Part shown: positions 33,597 to 41,585 of the stretch, piece by piece
Numbering within the stretch: position 1 is the stretch's first letter
Layout of the letters: every line of letters starts with the position of its first letter
DNA from: Microbacterium helvum
GTDB lineage: Bacteria > Actinomycetota > Actinomycetes > Actinomycetales > Microbacteriaceae
Assembly: GCF_014779795.1 (NCBI RefSeq)
Contig: NZ_JACXZS010000016.1
Span: 23,863-87,862 of the forward strand
Direction of reading: 5' to 3'
DNA length: 64,000 bases
The notes under the pieces: generated by a model
Database searches by the model: none
The model's input: only the letters and a program-made list of their open reading frames with translations
What the model was told of the DNA's origin: nothing
Translations under genes and position numbers: made by a program

Positions 33597-34478
33597 ATGG
33601 ACAACAAGGCCGAGGTGCGCGAGTTCCTGATGACGCGCCGTGCCCGGGTGTCGCCCGAGGCCGCCGGCATGGCGTCCGGGTCGAATCGGCGGGTGGCGGG
33701 GCTGCGCCGCAGCGAGGTGGCGATGCTCGCCGGGGTGAGCGTCGAGTACTACGCCAAGCTGGAGCGCGGGGCGATCGCCGGGGCTTCGGCATCCGTGCTC
33801 GACGCCGTCGCCCGGGCGCTGCAGCTCGACGACACCGAGCGCGCACACCTTCTCGATCTCGCGCGCGCGGCCGACGGCATCCCGACATCAGGGCGGCCGC
33901 GCCGCCGCGCCGCGAAGCCGGGACCCCCGCGACCGAGTCTGGAGTGGGCGCTCTCGGCGATCACCGACGGCGTCGCCGTCGTGCGCAACCCACGCCAAGA
34001 GATCGTGGCGGTCAACGAGCTCGGCCGCGCGTTCTACTCGCCGGTGATCGGCGACGGTGCCCACTCCAGCGGCGGACGCACGCCGAACCTCGCGCGCTTC
34101 CAGTTCCTCGATCCGGCGGCGCACGACTTCTACCCGGATTGGGAGCTGTTCGCACGGATGTGCGTCGGCATCATGCGCGCCGAGGCCGGCCGCGACCCGC
34201 ACGACAAGGGGCTGCAGGACCTCGTCGGCGAACTGTCGACGCAGAGCGAGACGTTCCGCACGCTGTGGGCGGCGCACGATGTGCGCACGCACGGCGCGGG
34301 CACCAAGCGGTTCACCCATCCCGTGGTCGGCGAGCTGACGCTCGCGTACGAAGAGCTGGCGCTCACGGCCGAGCCCGGCAACGTCATGCTCATCTACACG
34401 GCAGAGCCGGGCTCGCCGTCAGCAGAGCGGCTGCGGCTGCTGGCCTCGTGGGCCGCGACGCGGGCGGCGGTCTCGTAG
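33597..34478 (+). CDS. XRE-family regulator with MmyB-like ligand domain
   Basis: 293 aa. HTH at about 30-90 (RRVAGLRRSEVAMLAGVSVEYYAKLERG), then an MmyB-like PAS-type domain from about 115 (ITDGVAVVRNPRQEIVAVNELGRAFYSP) that in relatives binds fatty acids or small hydrophobic ligands. The family usually controls a divergent oxidoreductase gene; here the facing operon encodes the MFS protein and zinc alcohol dehydrogenase. The start is set by a leaderless -10 box. Confidence 0.9.
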   Translation: MDNKAEVREFLMTRRARVSPEAAGMASGSNRRVAGLRRSEVAMLAGVSVEYYAKLERGAIAGASASVLDAVARALQLDDTERAHLLDLARAADGIPTSGRPRRRAAKPGPPRPSLEWALSAITDGVAVVRNPRQEIVAVNELGRAFYSPVIGDGAHSSGGRTPNLARFQFLDPAAHDFYPDWELFARMCVGIMRAEAGRDPHDKGLQDLVGELSTQSETFRTLWAAHDVRTHGAGTKRFTHPVVGELTLAYEELALTAEPGNVMLIYTAEPGSPSAERLRLLASWAATRAAVS

Positions 34479-34563
34479 ACGGCACGCTGATGGCGAATGG
34501 ATGCCGCGGCCCCGGCATGCGGGACGTTCGGCGTTCGCGATCGACGGGCTGCCGCGGCGGCTG

Positions 34564-34932
34564 TCAGGCGCGTACGAGCTGCTGCAGGCGGTGGATCGCG
34601 TGCTGCTGCTCGCCGAGTTCCGCCATGCGCTCCTCGACGACCAGCAGATGGGCATGGATCCGGTCGGCGACGCAGGCATCGAGCTGCACGCCCTCGTCGT
34701 CGAAGCACGGGATGACCCAGGCGACGTCGGCGAGGGGAAAGCCGGCGTTCAGGAGCAGCCTGATCCTCCGCACCGTCTCGACATCGGCGGGCGGGAACCT
34801 GCGGTGGCCCGCTGCGGTCCGCGCGGACCGCAGCAAGCCGTGCTGCTCGTAGTACCGCAGCGCCCGCACGCTGGCTCCGGTACGGGACGAGAGCTCGCCG
34901 ATGGCGATCGTTTCGTCCGACAGATCCGACAT
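34564..34932 (-). CDS. MerR-family regulator (short, redox/stress type)
   Basis: 122 aa: HTH (IAIGELSSRTGASVRALRYYEQHGLL) and one long dimerisation helix ending QQHAIHRLQQLV, without a large effector domain, and no Cys cluster like SoxR's. GGGAGG lies upstream of ATG 34932. It faces the aldo/keto reductase gene, whose promoter carries a MerR-type dyad in a 19-base spacer. The probable role is activator of that reductase in response to an electrophile or drug (inference). Confidence 0.9.
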   Translation of the reverse strand: MSDLSDETIAIGELSSRTGASVRALRYYEQHGLLRSARTAAGHRRFPPADVETVRRIRLLLNAGFPLADVAWVIPCFDDEGVQLDACVADRIHAHLLVVEERMAELGEQQHAIHRLQQLVRA

Positions 34933-34949
34933 CGGATTCCTCCCAGGGC

Positions 34950-34980
34950 TTGCATGTGACGCTGGCGTCAGCTCTTAACG
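34950..34980 (+). promoter_or_regulatory. MerR-activated promoter with 19-bp spacer
   Basis: -35 TTGCAT (34950-34955), -10 TTAACG (34975-34980), spacer 19 bases containing the perfect dyad TGACGC-TG-GCGTCA (34957-34970). Over-long spacers with a central dyad are the hallmark of MerR targets. ATG 34989 is eight bases after the -10, so the reductase mRNA is probably leaderless. Confidence 0.75.
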
Positions 34981-34988
34981 TGTCTCGC

Positions 34989-35879
34989 ATGACCACGATG
35001 ACGCATGAAACAACCCTGACCGACGACATCTTCCTGCTCGGTGGCGACCTTCCCGTCCGCCGGACGGGGTTCGGCACGATGCGCCTGACCGATGCCACCG
35101 GAGACGGCACGCAGAGCGGCGCACAGATCTGGCGAGCACCTGCGGATCCTTCCGATGCGATCCGCGTGCTGCGCCGCGCCGTCGAGCTCGGCGTGCAGCT
35201 GATCGACACCGCGGACGCCTACGCGCTCGGCGAGAGCGAGGACCTGGTGGCCGCCGCCCTGCATCCCTACGCGGACGAGCTCGTCATCGCGACCAAGGTC
35301 GGAATGGTGCGCCCGTCGCCGACCGATTGGGTGCCGCTCGGTCACCCGGCCTACCTCGCGCAGCAGGTCGAACTGAGTCTGCGCCGGCTGCGCGTCGATC
35401 GGATCGATCTGCTGCAGCTGCATCGCCTTGACCCGGCCTACCCGATCGCCGATCAGGTCGGCGCGCTGGCAGCGCTTCGCGATCAGGGCAAGATCAGGCA
35501 CATCGGGCTGTCGGAAGTGACCCTCGACGAGCTCGAGCAGGCGCAGCAGGTCGCCCCGATCGCCGCGATCCAGAACCACTACAACCTCGCGACGAGAGGT
35601 CACGAGGCGGTGCTGGATCACACGACCGCGGCCGGGATCGCCTTCCTCCCCTTCTTCCCGCTCGCCACCGGCGACCTCGCCCGGCCCGGCAGCGCGATCG
35701 CCGCCATCGCGGACGAACTCGGTGCCGCTCCCTCGCAGGTGGCCCTGGCGTGGCTGCTCCACCGCGCGCCGAACATGCTCCCGATCCCGGGCACGGCCTC
35801 GATCGCTCATCTGGAGCAGAACCTGGGCGCCGCCCGGCTCCGGCTCACGGACGAGCAGCTGCTCCGCCTCGGATCGTAG
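34989..35879 (+). CDS. aldo/keto reductase
   Basis: 296 aa, an NADPH-dependent TIM-barrel reductase. FGTMRL, DTADAYALGESEDLVAAAL (catalytic Asp and Tyr region), ATKVG (Lys), LLQLHRLD (His) and the NADP-binding C-terminus PIPGTASIAHLEQNL are all present. It probably reduces reactive aldehydes or ketones. The MerR regulator is 56 bases away, divergent, and a MerR-type promoter precedes this gene. ATG 34989 fits the predicted transcription start. Confidence 0.93.
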   Translation: MTTMTHETTLTDDIFLLGGDLPVRRTGFGTMRLTDATGDGTQSGAQIWRAPADPSDAIRVLRRAVELGVQLIDTADAYALGESEDLVAAALHPYADELVIATKVGMVRPSPTDWVPLGHPAYLAQQVELSLRRLRVDRIDLLQLHRLDPAYPIADQVGALAALRDQGKIRHIGLSEVTLDELEQAQQVAPIAAIQNHYNLATRGHEAVLDHTTAAGIAFLPFFPLATGDLARPGSAIAAIADELGAAPSQVALAWLLHRAPNMLPIPGTASIAHLEQNLGAARLRLTDEQLLRLGS

Positions 35880-35911
35880 ATTTCTGCTTGTGTCGAGGCT
35901 CCGTTCGTCGA

Positions 35912-35935
35912 TAGAATCTGGATCAGAGATTCGAT
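35912..35935 (+). promoter_or_regulatory. promoter-like TAGAAT with imperfect dyad upstream of the HNH gene
   Basis: TAGAAT is followed by an imperfect dyad (GAATCTG...CAGAGATTC) at about 35914-35935 in a short A/T-richer stretch. It could be the -10 of the DUF222 HNH gene; no good -35 is seen. Confidence 0.3.
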
Positions 35936-36063
35936 GAATGGATGCCTCGGCCCCGGCCGAGCTCGGGTGGTATTGCGGTGGACGCCGCAGGGTGGATGAC
36001 AGGGTTGCTGCCGCTTCGGCGGGGAATCTCGCCCATCGTCCTATGCACCCGTCTGCGAGTCTC

Positions 36064-37443
36064 ATGCCTGCCGATCACTCGTTCTCACCGGCTCCCGCGT
36101 TCGCCGCGACCGGGCGCTTCGTGGATGCGTTCGAAGCAGGACGAGTCGCCCGGGCGGTCGCCGAGGCGGGCGAGATCCGGCTGCTGGCGGATGCGGCGGC
36201 GGCCGTCGCCGTTCCGGCGGGCGCATCGGGCGAGCAGATGCGCCGGGCGGAGCTGTCACGGCGGGCGCTGATCGCCGACCTCGCGACCTCGATCCGCACC
36301 TCCGAGATCACCGTCACGCGCCTCATCACCGAAGCCCGCGACCTGTGCGCACGCTTCCCGGCTGTCGTCGACGCGTTGGAGACCGGCGTCATCTCGCGCC
36401 AGCATGCGGCGGTGATCCACGACACCGGGGATCCGATCGTCGACGACGCCGCCCGTGCCACGTTCATTCAGATCGCGATCGACCGGGCCGCCGACACCAC
36501 CCCGGGCCGACTGGCACCGATCTTGCGTGCGATCGCTGAGCGGTTCGCGGAACGCACCCTCGAAGAGCGTGCGGAAGAAGCGCTGGCTCGCCGGGACGTG
36601 GTCATCGTCGACCTGTCCGACAACCTCGCCGCGCTCACCGTGACCAACGATGCGACCCTGATCCACGCGATCGGCGACCGCCTCACCGCCCAAGCGCGAT
36701 CCGTCATCGCCACCCGGGAACCCGCCGACCCCACCGAAGCGCACGCTGCGGACGACGCGCAGGCGGCCGGGGCCGACGTTCGGACGATGGACCAGCTGCG
36801 GGCCGACATCCTCACCGACACGCTTCTCACCGCCGGGCCCCAGGACTGCGTCGCGGGCAGCGGGCTTGCCGCCATCCGCGCCGCCGTGCAGATCACCGTT
36901 CCTGTGCTCACCATGACCGGCGCCTCCACAGAACCCTGCCTGCTCGCCGGCTATGGGCCCATCGATCCCGACACCGCCCGCACCCTGGCCGGAGGCGCTG
37001 CCGGGTGGGAACGCGTCATGACCTCACCCGTGACCGGCGCTGTGCTCGCCGTCGACCGCTATCGCACCGGGCCCGGCCTGCAGCGCTTCCTCGCCGCCCG
37101 CGACGAGCACTGCCGCTTTCCCGGCTGTCGCCGCCCGGTCTGGCGGTGCGACATCGACCACACCATCGGCGCCGCCTGCGGCGGACCCACTCGTCACGAC
37201 AACCTCGCCCACCTCTGCCGCCGCCACCACGTCCTCAAGACCGTCGACGCGTGGACCGTCGAGCAGACCAGCCCGGGCGTGCTCGTCTGGACCAGTCCCA
37301 CGGGCCGCAAGCACACCGACAGGCCCGAACCCGTCGTCCGCTTCACCCCCGACCCCGACGTCCTCACCCGACGTCGCATGATGCACGAACCCTGGCTCAT
37401 ACCCGTCGACCCACCCGGCACCCCCGGGGCGGCGACGTTCTGA
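36064..37443 (+). CDS. DUF222/13E12-repeat HNH endonuclease family protein
   Basis: About 459 aa from ATG 36064; in-frame ATGs at 36043 and 35938 are alternatives and none has a clear ribosome site. The N-terminal helical DUF222 domain (about 10-300) is followed by a C-terminal HNH domain: CRFPGCRRPVWRCDIDH, then CGGPTRHDNLAHLCRRHH, which supplies the Cys zinc ligands and the DH...N...H catalytic elements. Such genes exist in many copies per actinobacterial genome (mycobacterial REP13E12 relatives); their biological role is unsettled. No intron or phage context is visible. Confidence 0.85.
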   Translation: MPADHSFSPAPAFAATGRFVDAFEAGRVARAVAEAGEIRLLADAAAAVAVPAGASGEQMRRAELSRRALIADLATSIRTSEITVTRLITEARDLCARFPAVVDALETGVISRQHAAVIHDTGDPIVDDAARATFIQIAIDRAADTTPGRLAPILRAIAERFAERTLEERAEEALARRDVVIVDLSDNLAALTVTNDATLIHAIGDRLTAQARSVIATREPADPTEAHAADDAQAAGADVRTMDQLRADILTDTLLTAGPQDCVAGSGLAAIRAAVQITVPVLTMTGASTEPCLLAGYGPIDPDTARTLAGGAAGWERVMTSPVTGAVLAVDRYRTGPGLQRFLAARDEHCRFPGCRRPVWRCDIDHTIGAACGGPTRHDNLAHLCRRHHVLKTVDAWTVEQTSPGVLVWTSPTGRKHTDRPEPVVRFTPDPDVLTRRRMMHEPWLIPVDPPGTPGAATF

Positions 37444-37569
37444 CAACGGGGTGGCGCCAGCCGGCCGCGCTGGCGCGTGGCACCTCTGGCGCCCGGCACC
37501 CGGCGCGCACCGAGGCGTCCGTGATCAGCCAGGGCTGGTGAACGCGACAGGTTTGCGTCCAGTGTGCTC

Positions 37570-37631
37570 TTGACCTCGCATCACCGCTCCTCTACGTTGT
37601 AGAGCTCAAGGTCTACAACGTAGAGGAGCGG
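37570..37631 (+). promoter_or_regulatory. CPBP-TetR promoter with 20-bp-arm inverted repeat covering -10 and ribosome site
   Basis: -35 TTGACC (37570-37575), 17-base spacer, -10 TACGTT (37593-37598). Arms 37584-37603 and 37612-37631 are perfect 20-base complements around an 8-base loop. Each arm holds its own small palindrome (CTCTACGTTGTAGAG; TCTACAACGTAGA). The left one covers the -10, the right one the ribosome site GAGGAG before ATG 37635. Confidence 0.8.
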
Positions 37632-37634
37632 ACC

Positions 37635-38522
37635 ATGACGTCGTACCGGGGCATCGACGCGATCGCTGAGCGCTACGACCGGCCCGTGCTGTTCTACGTG
37701 CTGGCCACGGCCATCCCGTGGGCGTGCTGGTTCGGCGCGGCGGCCCTGAGCAACCTCGAAGCCCAGACGCCGCCCGTGCAGTGGTCGACGGCCGCGCTGA
37801 GCGTCGCAGGACTCGTGGCGCCGGTCGGCGTGGTCGCGTGGCTGGTGCGAAAGCGTCCCGAGCTGCGGGCCGACATCCGCGCCCGGCTCGCCTGGCCGCG
37901 CGGCACACGGCCGTTCTTCATCGTCGCGGCGTTCCTGCTGCTTCCGGCGAGCATCCTCGTCGCCCAGGCGATCTCGCTGCTGCTGGGGTACAGCCCTGAG
38001 CAGTTCCTGCTGCGCGGGGGCTACACCTTCACCGCCGGGCTCCTGCCGGTCTGGGTGACGCTCCTCGCCGCCGCGGTCCTCGAGGAGTTCGCGTGGCACG
38101 GCTACGGCACCGACACCCTCGTGAGGCGCATGCCCGTGCTGGCGGCATCCCTTCTGTTCACCGTGATCTGGGCGCTCTGGCACCTGCCGCTCTCGTTCAT
38201 CGACGGGTACTACCACCAGAAGGTCGTGGAGTCGGGCTGGCTGCACACGCTGAACTTCCCGCTGTCGATGGTCGCCTTCGTGGTGCTGATGAACTGGCTG
38301 TACTACCGGGCCGGCCGAAGCATCCTGATCCCGATCGTGTTCCACATCACCGCGAACTTCGCGAACGAGGTGTTCCTGACGCATCCCGACACGAAGCTCA
38401 TCCAGACGGCGCTGCTGCTGATCCTCGCGGCGGTCGTCGTGGTGCGGGATCGCACGCTCTTTCTCGCACGCCCGCCGGCCCGTGCGAGCGTGCCGCGCTC
38501 GCGTGAGAAAGTGAGGGAGTGA
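37635..38522 (+). CDS. CPBP-family intramembrane metalloprotease
   Basis: 295 aa with about eight hydrophobic helices. The CPBP/Abi motifs are EEFAWHG (Glu150, Glu151; the usual Arg of EExxxR is His155), WHLPLSF and FHITANF, whose Glu/His residues should bind zinc. Relatives process prenylated proteins, bacteriocins or membrane regulators. GAGGAG in the operator arm is the ribosome site. The TetR gene starts inside its stop (GTGA), so regulator and protease form one autoregulated operon. The substrate is unknown. Confidence 0.85.
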   Translation: MTSYRGIDAIAERYDRPVLFYVLATAIPWACWFGAAALSNLEAQTPPVQWSTAALSVAGLVAPVGVVAWLVRKRPELRADIRARLAWPRGTRPFFIVAAFLLLPASILVAQAISLLLGYSPEQFLLRGGYTFTAGLLPVWVTLLAAAVLEEFAWHGYGTDTLVRRMPVLAASLLFTVIWALWHLPLSFIDGYYHQKVVESGWLHTLNFPLSMVAFVVLMNWLYYRAGRSILIPIVFHITANFANEVFLTHPDTKLIQTALLLILAAVVVVRDRTLFLARPPARASVPRSREKVRE

Positions 38523-39163
38523 CACCGCCCGCGCATCGGCCCGCCCTCACGCGGGCGCAGATCTTCACCGCGGCCCTCGCGCTCGTCGACGCCGACGGCG
38601 CGGAGCGGCTGACCATGCGACGGCTCGGCGAACGCCTCGGCGTCGACCCGATGGCCGTGTACCACCACGTTCCCAACAAGACCGCGGTGCTCGACGGCAT
38701 CATCGAGCACGTGTGGCAGGGTGTCGAACTTCCCGTCGCCACGCCGGGCGAGAAGTGGCAGGACGTCGTGTGCGACATCTTCCGCGCCTTCCGCGCACGG
38801 CTGCGGCAGCATCCGCGCGCGGTCGCGATCGTCGGCACACGTCCGTCGGCGACACCCGCGATGCTGCGGCTCATCGACGAGACCCTCGGTCGGCTGCACG
38901 GCACCGGCCTCGGCGACAGCGAACTCGACGGCAAGGACGCCATGGAGCTCATCGACTGCCTCTCGGCGTTCACGATCGGCAAGGTTCTCGCTGAGACAGG
39001 TCACGAGGTCGACGGCGGGGCGGAGCGCGTGTCGGCAGCCATGGCGACCGTCACCCCCGAGACGCATCCGCACCTGGTCCGCACGATGGCCGCCGGCTAC
39101 GAGCTCGCACCCGACGAGGAGTTCGAGCGCGGGCTTCGCGCGCTGGTCGCAGGCTGGCGCTGA
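38519..39163 (+). CDS. TetR-family repressor (TetR_C type)
   Basis: 214 aa from GTG 38519. HTH near residues 10-50 (IFTAALALVDADGAERLTMRRLGERLGVDPMAVYHHV), then a C-terminal domain of the tetracycline-repressor type with RPSATPAMLRLIDETL. It is cotranscribed after the CPBP protease and most likely binds the twin palindromes in front of that operon. The ligand is unknown; no transporter is linked. Confidence 0.9.
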   Translation: MTPPAHRPALTRAQIFTAALALVDADGAERLTMRRLGERLGVDPMAVYHHVPNKTAVLDGIIEHVWQGVELPVATPGEKWQDVVCDIFRAFRARLRQHPRAVAIVGTRPSATPAMLRLIDETLGRLHGTGLGDSELDGKDAMELIDCLSAFTIGKVLAETGHEVDGGAERVSAAMATVTPETHPHLVRTMAAGYELAPDEEFERGLRALVAGWR

Positions 39164-39295
39164 CCGACCCCGCTGGAGAGTGGATGCCGCGGCCGCCGGC
39201 TGGGCCCACGCGCCAGAGGCTCCGAACGACGCGAAGCGGCGTTTGGAGGAGGCGTGGGGACCACTCTCTCCGAGTGTGCGGGAGTCGCAGCAGGG

Positions 39296-39967
39296 TCAGG
39301 CGAGCGCGAACTTCAGGGTGTTGAGGTGGGCCCGGCTGAGCTCGGCGGCGCGGCGCGCATCGCGGTCGGCGATGGCGTCGACGACGACGGCATGCGCAGC
39401 CTGGTCGGCCTCGTGCGACGCCGTGGGTCGGATCTTCAGCATGTCGACCATCGCGGTGCGCACGCGGGGCACGAACCCGTCGAAGAGCTCGACGAGCACC
39501 TCGTTGCCCGAAGCCACGACGATGAGTCGGTGCAGCGCCATGTCGACGTCGACGTGCGGCTCGGGTGCCGGATCCGCGGCGGCGCGCGCCGCCAGCGCAG
39601 CACGCAGCGCACGCAGCTGTGCGGGGGTGCGCCGCTCGGCAGCGAGCGCGGCCGCTTCGGCCTCGATCGCGATGCGCGCCTCGATGACGGTCGTGATGGA
39701 GGCGCGGCGCAGCACCGTGTCCCAGTCGTCGGCGACGTCGAGCGCCGTCACGAAGACACCCGCGCCCTGGCGCGAGTCGAGCACGCCCTTGCCGGCGAGC
39801 TCGCGCACCGCCTCACGGATCGTCGAGCGCCCCACGCCCAGCTGCGCGGCCAGCGTCGTCTCGCCGGGCAGTCGCTGACCGAGCGCGAACTCGCCCGCGC
39901 GGATGCGGCCGAGCAGGATCTCGGCGGCCTGCGCGGCGAGCGGAGCGCGGTGCACGATCGCGGGCAT
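39296..39967 (-). CDS. GntR-family regulator with FCD domain
   Basis: 223 aa. Winged helix (AEILLGRIRAGEFALGQRLPGETTLAAQLGVGRSTIREAVRELAGKGVL) followed by a FadR-type all-helical FCD domain with metal-binding His candidates (HRLIVVASGN, HAVVVDAI, RAHL). Such regulators bind carboxylic acids. The divergent MFS gene begins 112 bases away and is the likely target; the gap contains CGACTTG twice, 13 bases apart, near its promoter. Confidence 0.9.
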   Translation of the reverse strand: MPAIVHRAPLAAQAAEILLGRIRAGEFALGQRLPGETTLAAQLGVGRSTIREAVRELAGKGVLDSRQGAGVFVTALDVADDWDTVLRRASITTVIEARIAIEAEAAALAAERRTPAQLRALRAALAARAAADPAPEPHVDVDMALHRLIVVASGNEVLVELFDGFVPRVRTAMVDMLKIRPTASHEADQAAHAVVVDAIADRDARRAAELSRAHLNTLKFALA

Positions 39968-40079
39968 TCACAACCTCCGAGTGTCGGATGAGCGGCTTGC
40001 CGACCCCGCCACAGCATACCCCGATGCCGCGTGCTGTCGACTTGACTTATCGACTTGTCTGAGGAGTAAGGTGGCCGCC

Positions 40080-41348
40080 ATGACTTCCGCGCCACCTGTC
40101 GCCCCGCCGCGGCGCGCCCTGTTCTGGTCGCTCGTCGGCACGCACGTGATGAACGATTTCCAGACCGGCGCAGCCGCCGCCCTGCTGCCGTACTTCGTGG
40201 TCGAGCAGCGCTACGACTACGCCGCCGTCGCCGGCCTGACGCTCGCCGCGACCTCGCTGTCGAGCATCTTCCAGCCGGTGTTCGGCTGGCTCACCGACCG
40301 CTTCTCGCTGCGACCGCTCATCGTCGTCGGCCTGCTCGTCGCAGCAGCCGGCATCGCCGTCGCCGGCCTGACCTCGCAGAACTACTGGCTCACCTGGCTC
40401 GTGTTCTCGCTGTCGGGCCTCGGCGTCGCCGCCTACCACCCGGCGGCGACCGTCGCCGCGAAGGAGGCGGGCGGCGGCACCAACCGCTCGATGAGCATCT
40501 TCTCGGTCGGCGGCAACGTCGGCGCCGCGATCGCGCCGATCGGCGTCGGACTCACCGTCGGCATCATGGGGCTGCAGGCCACTCCGCTGCTGCTGATCCC
40601 CACGATCGCGATCGCGGCCGTCTACCTGGTGCTCCACCGGCGCGCCGCCCTCGCGCCGGCACCCGCGGCCTCGACCGCGGCGGACTCGGCGGAGGCGGCA
40701 TCCACTCTTCCTCGCGATCTGTGGGGGAGGTTCGCGTGGCTGCTGCTGATCGTGAGTCTGTGGTCCATCGCCTACGTGGGCGCGCGATCGTTCCTCGCGC
40801 TGGACGTGATCGACCGCTTCGACACCACGACCGACATCGGCAACGTCGCGCTCATGGTCTTCTCCCTCGCGGCGGCGCTGGGCACGCTGGTCGGCGGGTT
40901 CGTCGCCGACCGATTCGGACGCACGCGCACGATGGTGATCGGCTACGCCCTCGCCACGGCGGCCGCGGTCGGCTACGTGTTCGCGACGAATGAGCTCACG
41001 GCGATCGCACTGGCGGGCGTGCTGGGCTGGGCGCTGTTCCTGCCGTTCGCGCTGCACGTCACGCTGTCGCACGCGTACCTGCCGCGCCACCTCGGCACGG
41101 CGAGCGGCGTGACGCTCGGCATGGCGACCGCGCTCGGCGGTCTGCTCACGCCCCTGCTCGGCGTGCTCGCCGACGCCGTCGACCCGCGCGCGGTGTTCGT
41201 CGTGCTGGCAGCAGTGATCGCGGCGGCGTTCGTGTGCGCGCTGTTCGTGCGCGAGCGCACCGACGTCGACACAGAGATGGATGCCTCCGCTCAACGTCCG
41301 GGGACCCTCCTGGTCGTTGAGCGAGCGCAGCGAGACGAAACTCGGTGA
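40080..41348 (+). CDS. MFS transporter with REP-encoded C-terminus
   Basis: 422 aa, twelve helices. MNDFQTGAAAALLPYFVVEQ in helix 1, GWLTDRFSLRPLI (motif A) and AYHPAATVAAKEAGG resemble the fosmidomycin-resistance (Fsr)-like branch of MFS. The last 13 residues, LLVVERAQRDETR, are translated from the type I REP-like repeat at 41310-41341, so the natural C-terminus was probably shorter or lost. AAGGTGG precedes ATG 40080. It is likely controlled by the divergent GntR gene. Confidence 0.88.
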   Translation: MTSAPPVAPPRRALFWSLVGTHVMNDFQTGAAAALLPYFVVEQRYDYAAVAGLTLAATSLSSIFQPVFGWLTDRFSLRPLIVVGLLVAAAGIAVAGLTSQNYWLTWLVFSLSGLGVAAYHPAATVAAKEAGGGTNRSMSIFSVGGNVGAAIAPIGVGLTVGIMGLQATPLLLIPTIAIAAVYLVLHRRAALAPAPAASTAADSAEAASTLPRDLWGRFAWLLLIVSLWSIAYVGARSFLALDVIDRFDTTTDIGNVALMVFSLAAALGTLVGGFVADRFGRTRTMVIGYALATAAAVGYVFATNELTAIALAGVLGWALFLPFALHVTLSHAYLPRHLGTASGVTLGMATALGGLLTPLLGVLADAVDPRAVFVVLAAVIAAAFVCALFVRERTDVDTEMDASAQRPGTLLVVERAQRDETR

Positions 41349-41585
41349 GCCGCCGTCGGACCCAGCCCCGCGGCGGGTCGGGTCGGGTCTCAGAGAGCGT
41401 CTCACCACGTTTCGTCTTCGCTCGTGCCTCGCTCCGCGGGGCGACCAGAACTCCCACCTGGTCGTTGAGCGAGCGCAGCGAGACGAAACGTCGCAACCCG
41501 CCCAACGGACCGAGCCGCCTCCGCGACGGACGCGTTCGGCGCCCCGTCTTGTCTTCGCTCGCGCCTCACTCCGCTCAGCGACCAG
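41310..41585. repeat. REP-like array: two type I and two inverted type II copies
   Basis: Type I (starts CTGGTCGTTGAGCGAGCGCA, ends CGAGACGAAAC) occurs at 41310-41341 and 41458-41490. Type II in the opposite sense (starts CGTTTCGTCTTCGCTCG, ends GCGACCAG) occurs at 41408-41448 and, decayed, at 41548-41585. Alternating orientations give large hairpins. The array separates two convergent transporter genes and provides both of their stop codons. Confidence 0.85.
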
